Part shown: piece by piece, positions 23,874-32,300 of the stretch
Layout: each line of letters starts with the position of its first letter
Position numbering within the stretch: the stretch's first letter is position 1
Assembly (NCBI GenBank): GCA_934373455.1
Contig: CAKRON010000007.1
Coordinates: 1 to 51,619, forward strand
DNA from: an uncultured Marvinbryantia sp.
GTDB lineage: Bacteria; Bacillota; Clostridia; Lachnospirales; Lachnospiraceae
Direction: 5' to 3'
DNA: 51,619 nt
The notes under the pieces: model-generated
Database searches by the model: none
What the model was told of the DNA's origin: nothing
The model's input: the letters and a program-made list of their open reading frames with translations, nothing else
Translations under genes and position numbers: made by a program

Positions 23874-24590
23874 TTATGCTCCTTCCATTTGCCCCATAAT
23901 CCATCTGGTAAAAGCAACCTTTGTCTCTTTTTCATATGCTCGGCTGACAGTAAGCCTGTCACCGTTTTTCATATGAAAGATTCCTTTTGTGTACTGTTTT
24001 ACATTCGGAAGATACACAATATAGCTGTTATGACATCTGACAAAATCTGGTTTGGTCAGATAGGTTTCGCAATCATCCAGCCTGTCTTTTATTTCGTAAT
24101 TGCCCCAGACTGTAACCAGCCTGGTTTTTCTTTCATTTCTCTCGAGATAATAGATATCATCCGGTGCCAGACATACCATCTGTTTATTCGTGCAGATAAA
24201 CCGAAGCTGTCTTTTCTGCTTTTCCCTGTTGCGGTAAATTTTATCAAAAATCTCTCCCACTCTGTTTCGAAACTGTTCTTTTACTGCAAACCAGATATGT
24301 TCGGTCCGATACACATCTGTAGCATAACTGATATAACTGGTCAAAAATATCACCGGACATTCTGCCCACTTATCATGCACCCTTTCTGCCAGATCTATTC
24401 CATTTTGATCACCCAGTTCAATATCAAGAAAAAGAGCTTCGATAGGTTCCCCCTGATAATTTAATAAACTATCTCCATCTGGAAAATACTGTATTTCAAT
24501 CTCCTGGGATGCTTTTCTTGCATATCCTTCAATAATATCACTTGCCTTCTTCTCCCAGTTTTTATCATCATCACAAATTCCGACTAACAT
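23874..24590 (-). CDS. LytTR-family (AgrA-like) response regulator
   Basis: This 238-aa regulator has a receiver domain (1-120; acidic cluster CDDD at 6-9, phospho-acceptor Asp56 in LFLDIELGDQNG, Thr in FLTSY) and a C-terminal LytTR DNA-binding domain (about 135-235; ICTNKQMVCLAPDDIYYLERNERKT, then RCHNSYIVYLPNVK and LTVSRAYEKETK). AgrA-like regulators bind 9-base direct repeats and act on peptide signals. No agrB/agrD pair is in the window, so the ligand is unknown. First gene of a three-gene operon behind a consensus promoter; SD GGAGTGAG. Confidence 0.93.
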   Translation of the reverse strand: MLVGICDDDKNWEKKASDIIEGYARKASQEIEIQYFPDGDSLLNYQGEPIEALFLDIELGDQNGIDLAERVHDKWAECPVIFLTSYISYATDVYRTEHIWFAVKEQFRNRVGEIFDKIYRNREKQKRQLRFICTNKQMVCLAPDDIYYLERNERKTRLVTVWGNYEIKDRLDDCETYLTKPDFVRCHNSYIVYLPNVKQYTKGIFHMKNGDRLTVSRAYEKETKVAFTRWIMGQMEGA

Positions 24591-24628
24591 AACTCACTCC
24601 GTATGTACTCATAAAATTATCCATCTAA

Positions 24629-24657
24629 ATTATATTATACCGATTTTAACCTGTCAA
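24629..24657 (-). promoter_or_regulatory. Consensus promoter of the two-component operon
   Basis: On the minus strand TTGACA (24652-24657), 17 bases, TATAAT (24629-24634); a second overlapping TATAAT sits 5 bases nearer. About 40 bases before the regulator ATG. Confidence 0.8.
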
Positions 24658-24773
24658 ACGTTTCTATGGCATTTTGCATAATAAAACTTTTTGTTTTTAT
24701 GAGTTCTTACTGATTTTTTACGTCTGTCGCACCATCAAATCTCACACAGATCCTTTGCTTTCCTTCACTTTCT

Positions 24774-25175
24774 TTACTTTCCACAACACTTTTTATATTT
24801 TTTCCCGGATCCACATGGACATGGATCATTCCGCCCTATTTTCGGATTCTGGCGTACAAACGGCTGTTGTGATGCAAGGAAATCCTCATCCCGTATCCAA
24901 TCAGGATCCATACTGTTTTCTTCCCAGTCATCTATTACATTCTGTCCATCCTCTATGTTATCTGTTAATCTTTGCGCTGCTTTCTTTCCATACGCTGAAC
25001 TCTTCTTCAACAGACCCGTCAGATATTTTGCCTGCTCGAATTCTCCACACTGAATGCAACAGTCTGCCAGAAGATATAAAAATTCCTCTGAACAGATGGT
25101 CTCCTGCTTCTGGTATTTGATCAGTTTTTTTCTGCTTTCTTCCATTCCAAAAGTATCCCGGACATACACTCCCAC
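24774..25175 (-). CDS. SEC-C zinc-motif protein, probably the detached C-terminal part of the upstream gene
   Basis: The frame ends with the SEC-C motif [21 protein letters not shown], a zinc site (CxCx..CC/H) found at the end of SecA and many other proteins. Before it is a helical region ([30 protein letters not shown]) of TPR-like type. The frame overlaps the end of the pRiA4b-like frame by 55 bases, and no good SD precedes its first possible start (25175), so it is unlikely to be an independent gene. Adding one A to a run of seven A would join both frames. Either a frameshift split one gene or the A-run allows slippage. Confidence 0.65.
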   Translation of the reverse strand: MGVYVRDTFGMEESRKKLIKYQKQETICSEEFLYLLADCCIQCGEFEQAKYLTGLLKKSSAYGKKAAQRLTDNIEDGQNVIDDWEENSMDPDWIRDEDFLASQQPFVRQNPKIGRNDPCPCGSGKKYKKCCGK

Positions 25176-26596
25176 ATCTCCGAGTCTGTCACGATATCTT
25201 TTTGAGATTCGTCCACTTTTTCCAGGATTTCATTTAATGAAGCGCCATTCATAACTTCCGTTACAAGCCGTTGCATGAAATATTCTATGAAACCTTCTTC
25301 ATAGTTAAATTCATATCGCAGCAACATAGCAATCATTGATATCCACTCATTTCGTTGCCCCAGATCTGCTGCTTTTTCCTGCAATTCTTTCAAAGGAAAC
25401 ATGGCGTATGGTAAATCTTCTGCATATTTCTGCTGCAATTCTGTTATCTTTTCAAGATCCAAATCTTCCATGGAAACGAACGCTTTTCCATCCTCCTGGC
25501 GAATTCCGGTTGTCACAAATCTCTGTAAACTGGCATGCCAGTACACCATTCGGTAAAATGATTCGCAATTCATATCTGTGTTATAGTACTTCTGATACAT
25601 TTGAAAGGCACTTTCCAGTTCAATAAAACCGTACATGCACATGATGTCACCAAATCTCTGGTCAAACTGCTCGATCATATGATGTGTCTGTTTTGCTTTC
25701 TTTCTGTCCAACTTCTGAAAAATCACTCCTAAGTCTGCTGCCAGTCTGATTTCTTTTTTACTGCCGGCACTATGAAATTCACAAAGTCCTAATGTAATTG
25801 CTTTTGAAATGCAGGTGTCATATTCTTCTGTCTGTAATTCTGTTCCCACAGAAATTTTTGACAGCTTCTGTAGTTTCTTATAGTCCTCCTGATTCAGAAC
25901 ATATAAAAGATACTCTGGATATTCCTGAAAACACTGTGCAATAGCATCCAATCTCTGTTTTTGTGTTGCTCTCTGATCTATCACCAGCTGCAAATACTTG
26001 CAATAATCCATTGCATTATTGGATCCAAGTTTCTCCAGACACTCCCTGTTCGTCTTCTTTCCTGCTTCCAGTTTTACGTTCTGCCCATTTACTTCATTTG
26101 TAAACGCATTCCATTCCTCTGCCATTTCTTCCATTTCCGAAGCTTTTGTTGGTATACGGAACAATTTTTGGAACATTTCTGTAATCTGATTCATCATCTC
26201 TCTGAAAATCTTTGGCTCTTCCAAATCTGGATTCACCGGCATCACATAATTCTCCAATCCGGCTTCCACATCTGCCAGTAAAAAAGGAATACGGGGTTCA
26301 GAACCATAGACTCCGCCACTGTCCTCACCAAAATGATCCCCTTTCCATTTCAGCAACTGCGCTGTCCGTTGATCATATTCAGGATTCTGCTTTTCACAGA
26401 TAATCTTATGTCTCCAGTCATCCCCGAAATCATAGGTATATCTGATCCATTTATATTCTCTTACAAATGGATCAATCAAAGTCTCCTCTTCCATATAATG
26501 TCTGCCCGGAGAAAATTCATCATCATCTGATATCGTAATATAATCCTTCGGTACGGAAAACTCATGTAAATGTCCATCATCCCAGTTGAATAGCAT
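25121..26596 (-). pseudogene. pRiA4b ORF-3-like protein, 5' end lost
   Basis: The frame (491 codons from the first ATG) opens in mid-domain: LFNWDDGHLHEFSV and then WIRYTYDFGDDWRHKI are the second half of the plasmid pRiA4b ORF-3 fold. Upstream in frame the sequence still matches the family (RRIIVPDRITFHDLHRLIQ), but a TGA cuts it at about 26640 and the first ~15 residues with the start are missing. The rest is a long helical region ending in the A7 run where the frame leaves the SEC-C tail. With the broken gene upstream this looks like a decaying set, although expression from internal starts is possible. Confidence 0.65.
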
Positions 26597-26666
26597 CTGA
26601 ATCAGCCTGTGCAGATCATGAAATGTAATCCTGTCTGGTACAATGATTCTTCTCCTTCATTATTTT

Positions 26667-27141
26667 TCAAAACGGAAGTTCTTCATCATCCCACAGAATA
26701 TCATCGTCATCATCCATATCGGCATATTCTGAAAAATAAGCTTCCAGGGCCTGTTCATAGGCTTCTAAAGCGTCTTCCATCTGTGCATGTTTTTTCGTAT
26801 CTCCAGTCTGTTCATAAAATCTGGACGCGGCTGTAAACATGATATCATTGTCGTCACAGCAGATCATCACACATGCGCAGAAGCATTGCATGATCTTCTC
26901 TCATATCCATCTCATCCAGGCAGTCCTCCAGCCATCCCTCTATGTCAAACCGATAATCCGTTGCTTCATCCAGAAGTTCCAGTTCCAGTGCAAACTGCGG
27001 ATCTGTTTTTCTCTCTTCCAGAACAATCTCTTTCAGTAGTTCAAATCCATTCTACCAACAGGAAGCATCTAACTCTGCTCCTATCATATTTTCATAACAT
27101 TCTTCTGTGAGTTTTTGAAATGATCTCCATTTCTTGTTCAT
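26667..27141 (-). pseudogene. Broken helical-repeat protein upstream of the pRiA4b remnant
   Basis: ATG at 27141 has a good SD (AGGAG), and the frame reads MNKKWRSFQKLTEECYENMI up to an amber stop at 27052-27054, then stays open (GFELLKEIVLEERKTDPQF ... WLEDCLDEMDMREDHAMLL) to a TGA at 26854-26856, after which the coding signal moves to another frame (FTAASRFYEQTGDTKKHAQM ... ALEAYFSEYADMDDDDD). So at least one nonsense and one frameshift or deletion are present. The product would be an acidic, helical, TPR-like protein of about 155 aa. I do not recognise a named family. Confidence 0.7.
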
Positions 27142-27300
27142 CGCCGGTCTCCTTTCAGTTTTCATCTTTCTTTGTTCTTTTCATAATACGATCAGTCATA
27201 ACACTTTTTATTCCAAATACGTTTCTTTTATCGTATCATTCGTATCACATAAACACAACGTATTTCTTTAACGTATCAAATGATTAGTCAGAATTTTATT
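27142..27300. other. Intergenic stretch with CGTATCA heptamers
   Basis: AT-rich, no gene. The heptamer CGTATCA occurs exactly at 27232, 27241 and 27272, with a near copy CGTATTT at 27259. On the minus strand these are TGATACG direct repeats upstream of the broken gene and could be regulator sites; no promoter is certain. Confidence 0.35.
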
Positions 27301-27302
27301 GT

Positions 27303-27331
27303 TTGACAAATCTATAGAAATTGCATATACT
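27303..27331 (+). promoter_or_regulatory. Consensus promoter of antisense RNA
   Basis: TTGACA (27303-27308), 17 bases, TATACT (27326-27331). No SD or open frame follows; the transcript would run into the hairpin at 27402-27442 opposite the toxin gene's end. Confidence 0.75.
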
Positions 27332-27337
27332 ACACTT

Positions 27338-27447
27338 AACAAGGCAGCCGGAAAGTGAAGGCTACTCACCCGACCCGGCGAAATTTAATTTGGACTATAA
27401 GAATAGTCGTCCGTTCTTTTAGCAGGGAGCAGGACGGCTATTTCTTA
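27338..27447 (+). ncRNA. Predicted antitoxin RNA (type I), about 110 nt
   Basis: The RNA should start about 27338. It contains a small branched fold (GCCGG/CCGGC arms around GTGA...TCAC) and ends in an 11-bp hairpin AATAGTCGTCC (27402-27412) / GGACGGCTATT (27432-27442) with one G-U pair, followed by TTTCTTA. It overlaps the last codons and the 3' untranslated part of the small membrane peptide gene on the other strand, as in TxpA/RatA-type pairs. Boundaries are predictions. Confidence 0.6.
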
Positions 27448-27521
27448 TGTGTATAAGTCAAAATTGCAACAATCAGTATCGCAGTAGAAAGTATAATTTG
27501 CAATTCTTCATATGTACTCAT
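27438..27521 (-). CDS. Small holin-like toxin peptide (27 aa), type I TA candidate
   Basis: ATG at 27521 has the SD AAAGGGTG 6 bases upstream. The peptide begins MSTYEELQIILSTAILIVAI and ends LTYTHKK: a short acidic start, one 15-residue membrane helix and a basic tail, the design of the putative holin-like toxin family (Hol_Tox) and other type I toxins. These insert in the membrane and depolarise it when overproduced. A convergent consensus promoter makes RNA complementary to its 3' end. It is too short for ordinary gene calling. The 5' leader is long (no clear promoter within 60 bases), as is usual for regulated toxin mRNAs. Confidence 0.7.
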   Translation of the reverse strand: MSTYEELQIILSTAILIVAILTYTHKK

Positions 27522-27664
27522 AATAATCACCCTTTCTGTAAGGCTCAGATCAGGCAAGAGCACATCCCCCAGCTACCCGGTTAAATGTATTACAGTGTCA
27601 GTAATCAAATATATTTTATTAGATTGTAAATGGAAATAATAGTATTCGAATTGGTGTATACGTG

Positions 27665-27732
27665 AATTCCATTGAAATGTGGTTTTACCATAACACAGAT
27701 ATGAAAATGATGCAAATAAAATCGTTCGACAA
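27665..27732 (-). repeat. 68-bp duplicated non-coding block, copy B
   Basis: Inverted partner of 20321-20388 (57 of 68 identical). On the minus strand it lies upstream of the toxin leader, in the same relation that copy A has to the Rpn gene. It may be the leftover of an Rpn-type unit or a shared regulatory element. Confidence 0.8.
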
Positions 27733-27745
27733 GTTCTTTTCTATA

Positions 27746-27790
27746 AAAATCCCACAGCCTATCGGTTTTTCTCCCGATTCTGCTGTGGGG
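27746..27790 (-). terminator. gltBD terminator
   Basis: CCCACAGC (27751-27758) and GCTGTGGG (27782-27789) with an inner ATCGG/CCGAT stem; on the minus strand ATTTTTAT follows. It ends the gltBD transcript 30 bases after gltD. Confidence 0.88.
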
Positions 27791-27820
27791 TTCTTTTTCT
27801 ACTGATTTGGCAGCTCACAC

Positions 27821-29305
27821 CTATAGATTCGTATATCCCATCAGTGACTCATCCACTGCTTTCGCTGCTTCTCGTCCTTCCCGGATGGCCCATACCACCA
27901 GGGACTGTCCACGATGCATATCTCCTGCGGTGAACACATTTGGCACACTGGTCTGATATTTTCCAGGTGCCGTGTCTACATTGGTGCGTCCGTTGATGTT
28001 GACTTTAAAAGCATCTGTGACGTATTTCTGGGAGCCAAGAAATCCTGCTGCGATAAGTACGATATCGACATCGACCACTTCTTCACTTCCTTCGACTGGC
28101 ACCATCATCATGCGGCCACTTTTTTCATCTTTTTTACTCTGAAGCTTCACCAGTTTAGCCTGCACCAGATCACCATTTTTGTTCTTGATAAATTCGGAAA
28201 CAGTGGTGGTGTAGATCCGTGGATCGTGGCCGAATTTGGCAATGGCTTCTTCCTGACCATAGTCTGTCTTGCAGACTCTTGGCCACTGCGGCCACGGATT
28301 ATTAGCTGCACGTTCATCCGGTGCCTTCGGCATCATTTCCAGCTGGATTACATTTTTCGCGCCAAGACGGATAGAAGTACCCACACAGTCGTTACCGGTG
28401 TCACCACCGCCGATTACCATGACTGTCTTTCCTTTACATTCAATATATTTATGATCTGCAAAATTAGAATCCAGCAAACTCTTTGTTGTTGCCTTTAAAA
28501 AGTCTACCGCAAAGTAGATGCCCTTTGCATCTCTGCCCGGTGCGTTGATATCTCGAGGATTGGATGCGCCGCAGCAAAGCACGACACGATCATATTTTTG
28601 AAGTAATTCTTCGGCTGTAATATCCACACCAATATTGGCATTGGTCACAAATTCGATGCCTTCTTCTTCCATCAATTTTACACGACGGTCAATGATCTGT
28701 TTTTCCAGCTTCATGTTAGGAATCCCGTATCTCAAAAGACCTCCGATTCGGTCGTTTCGTTCAAATACTGTTACTTTATGACCGCGCTTATTCAACTGCA
28801 TGGCTGTTGCAAGACCGGAAGGACCACTGCCTACCACTGCAACTGTTTTTCCTGTTCTTACTTTCGGTGGATTGGCTTTTACAAGACCTGTCGCAAAAGC
28901 ATTTTCGATAATGGTACGTTCATTTTCTTTTGTAGAAACCGGTTCTCCGTTCAGATTACAGGTGCACGCTTTTTCACACAACGCCGGGCAGACTCTGGAC
29001 GTAAATTCCGGAAAACAGTGAGTCTTCATCAGTCTGGCATATGCCTGTTCATAGCAGCCATTGTACAACAGATCATTCCATTCCGGCACCAGGTTTTGCA
29101 GAGGGCAGCCACTGGCCATCCCTCCGATCATCATACCTGCCTGACAAAATGGTACCCCGCATGCCATACATCTTGCCGCCTGCTGGCGCTGTTTTTCTTT
29201 GGAAAGAGGAGTATGGAACTCATTAAAATGTCTGATTCGTTCCAGAGGGGACTCTGCTTTCGCCGTTTCTCTTTCATATTCCATGAATCCGGTTGGTTTT
29301 CCCAT
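27821..29305 (-). CDS. gltD: Glutamate synthase small (beta) subunit
   Basis: This 494-aa subunit passes electrons from NADPH through FAD to the large subunit. N-terminal cysteines in RCMACGVPFCQ and RVCPALCEKACTC bind the [4Fe-4S] clusters; the FAD site is VVGSGPSGLA (about 158-167) and the NADPH site VIGGGDTGNDC (about 297-307); the C-terminal VFTAGDMHRGQSLVVWAI closes the FAD site. Complete and normal in length. It starts just past the gltB stop, with the SD AAAGGAGG inside gltB's last codons, so the two subunits are made together in a stoichiometric way. A strong terminator follows. Confidence 0.97.
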   Translation of the reverse strand: MGKPTGFMEYERETAKAESPLERIRHFNEFHTPLSKEKQRQQAARCMACGVPFCQAGMMIGGMASGCPLQNLVPEWNDLLYNGCYEQAYARLMKTHCFPEFTSRVCPALCEKACTCNLNGEPVSTKENERTIIENAFATGLVKANPPKVRTGKTVAVVGSGPSGLATAMQLNKRGHKVTVFERNDRIGGLLRYGIPNMKLEKQIIDRRVKLMEEEGIEFVTNANIGVDITAEELLQKYDRVVLCCGASNPRDINAPGRDAKGIYFAVDFLKATTKSLLDSNFADHKYIECKGKTVMVIGGGDTGNDCVGTSIRLGAKNVIQLEMMPKAPDERAANNPWPQWPRVCKTDYGQEEAIAKFGHDPRIYTTTVSEFIKNKNGDLVQAKLVKLQSKKDEKSGRMMMVPVEGSEEVVDVDIVLIAAGFLGSQKYVTDAFKVNINGRTNVDTAPGKYQTSVPNVFTAGDMHRGQSLVVWAIREGREAAKAVDESLMGYTNL

Positions 29306-29306
29306 C

Positions 29307-32300
29307 TTATTTTCCTCCTTTCATAATCGCATTAAATGCTTCAATCTGAGCCTGTTCACTGCTCAACCCTTTTTCTTCCATCTGTACAATCGTATTCATC
29401 ATCTTCTTATAATCATGTGGAATGATCTTCTTAAACTTCGGAATATATGCCTCAAAATGATCCAGTATCTCTTTTCCCTTTACAGAATTCGTGTAGGAAA
29501 CATGATCGGTGATCATCTGCTTCAATTCTTCCACATCGTATTTATTTTCCAGTTTTTCAATGGATACCAGTTCTTTGTTGACTTTACGGTAAATATCACT
29601 GTGTTCATCCAGTACATAGGCAACACCGCCGCTCATACCAGCTGCGAAGTTCTTGCCAATCTTACCGATCACAGCCACACGGCCGCCTGTCATATATTCA
29701 CATCCATGATCTCCCACACCTTCTACCACTGCCGTAGCTCCGGAATTTCGAACACAGAAACGTTCGCCAGCCAGACCATTGATGTAGGCTTTTCCACTGG
29801 TTGCACCGTAAAGTGCCACGTTACCGATGATAATATTTTCATCCTGTTTATAAGTAATGCCCTTCGGTGGATAAACGATCAGTTTTCCTCCGGAAAGTCC
29901 TTTTCCGAAATAGTCATTGGAATCTCCCACCAATTCCAGAGTCAGTCCCTTTGGAATAAAAGCTCCAAAACTCTGTCCGCCGGCACCGTTACATTTTACG
30001 GTGAATGTATCCTCTTCCAGAGTATTATCATATCTTCTCGTAATCTCTGAACCAAAAATCGTACCAAATGCACGGTCTGTATTGGTCACATCCACTTCTA
30101 TACTTCTCTTCTGCTTTTTATCCAAAGCCGGTTTCAGCTTCTTCATCAGAATACGTTCATCTGCTGTCTTTTCCAGATGGAAATCAAAAACATGCTCCGG
30201 ATCAAAGATACATTTTTCTCCCAGATATGGGTTATTCAGGATCGCACTTAAGTCTACACGATTTGCTTTTTCCTTATAGAATCCACTGCCCTTTTTCAAA
30301 AGATCTGTTCTTCCTACCAGTTCATCCACACTGTGTACGCCCAGTTTGGCCATGTATTCACGCAAATCCTGAGCGATAAATTTCATAAAGTTTTCCACAT
30401 ATTCCGGTTTACCCTTGAATCTCTTGCGCAGTTCCGGATTCTGTGTTGCTACACCCACAGGACATGTATCCAGGTTGCAGACACGCATCATAACACATCC
30501 CATCGTTACCAATGGTGCAGTGGCAAAACCAAACTCTTCTGCACCCAGAATGGCTGCGATGGCAACATCACGACCGCTCATCAGCTTACCGTCTGTCTCA
30601 ATGCGCACTTTATTTCTCAGACCATTCATGATCAGTGTCTGGTGTGTTTCGGAAAGTCCCAGCTCCCATGGAAGTCCTGCATTGTGGATAGAACTTCTTG
30701 GTGCTGCACCGGTACCTCCGTCATAACCGGAGATCAGGATAACCTGTGCTCCCGCTTTGGCTACACCGGCTGCGACGGTACCCACACCAGCTTCCGATAC
30801 TAATTTTACAGAAATTCTTGCCTGCTTATTGGCATTCTTCAGATCATAAATCAGCTGTGCCAGATCTTCAATGGAATATATATCGTGATGTGGCGGAGGA
30901 GAAATCAAACTCACACCCGGTGTGGAATGTCTGGTCTTGGCAATCCAAGGATATACTTTTCCACCAGGCAGATGACCACCTTCACCCGGTTTTGCGCCCT
31001 GTGCCATCTTGATCTGAATCTCCTTGGCACTGGTTAAATATTTACTGGTCACACCAAATCGTCCGGATGCCACCTGCTTGATCGCAGAACTTCTGTCATC
31101 TGCTGTTCCTGCAGTTGCAAGACGTTCATCACTTTCACCACCCTCACCAGAATTGGATTTTCCATGGAGATGGTTCATAGCAATGGCCAGTGTTTCATGT
31201 GCTTCCTGGGAAATAGAACCGTAAGACATGGCACCTGTCTTAAACCGAGTCACAATGTTTTCTACCGGTTCTACTTCATCGATTGGAATGCCTTCTTCCG
31301 GATAGTTAAAATCCATCAGGCTTCGCAGATATCCGCTTTCTTCCCGGTTCACACGATCTGTGTATTCTTTAAACATGGCATAATTACCCTGTCTTGTGGA
31401 TTCCTGTAATAAATGAATGGTCAGCGGATTGTAACGATGTTCCTCGCCCTGACTTCTGGACTTATGACGTCCGATACTGTTCAGAGTCAGGTCCGTGGTC
31501 AGGCCCAGCGGATCAAAGGCTTCATTATGAAGTGCTTCGATCTGTTTTTCAATATCTTTTATAGTAATACCACCTACACGACTGACGGTATTGGTAAAAT
31601 AACGATCAATGACTTCTTTGCTAATACCGATGGCCTCAAAGATCTGAGAACCCATGTAGGACTGAATGGTGGAAATACCCATTTTGGATGCAATCTTGAC
31701 AATGCCATGAAGCACTGCTGCATTGTAATCATCCACAGCTGCATAGTAATCTTTATCCAGCATCTTACTGTCGATCAGTTCATGAATGGTATCTTGAGCC
31801 AGATATGGATTGATGGCACAGGCACCATAACCGAGTAATGTTGCAAAGTGATGAACTTCTCTTGGTTCACCGGATTCCAAAATGATTGCCAGTGAGGTAC
31901 GTTTCTTTGTCTTTACCAGATATTGATGCACAGCTGACACTGCCAGCAGTGACGGAATCGGTACATGGTTTTCATCTACACCACGGTCTGTCAGAATCAG
32001 GATGTTCACACCATCTCTGTGTGCCTTATCTACTTCTACGAACAATCTGTCAATGGCACGATCCAGACTGGTACTCTTATAATAAGTAATCGGCACTTCT
32101 GCCACCTTAAATCCGTCTACCTTCATATGCTTGATTTTCAGCATATCAGTATTCGTCAGGATCGGGTTATTCACTTTTAATACTTTACAGTTTTCTGCTT
32201 TTTCTTCCAGAAGATTTCCGTCTTCTCCCACATAAACGGTGGTAGATGTGACTACTTCTTCACGAATCGCGTCAATTGGCGGATTGGTAACCTGTGCAAA

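Noticed and set aside
27052..27054. In-frame TAG read as a pyrrolysine codon
   Set aside because: A second lesion (TGA plus frame change) follows in the same gene and no pyl genes are seen; a pseudogene explains it more simply.
29199..30050. Long open frame on the plus strand opposite gltB/gltD (283 codons)
   Set aside because: It is an antisense shadow: no SD, phenylalanine/serine-rich composition, fully inside the strongly conserved glutamate synthase genes.
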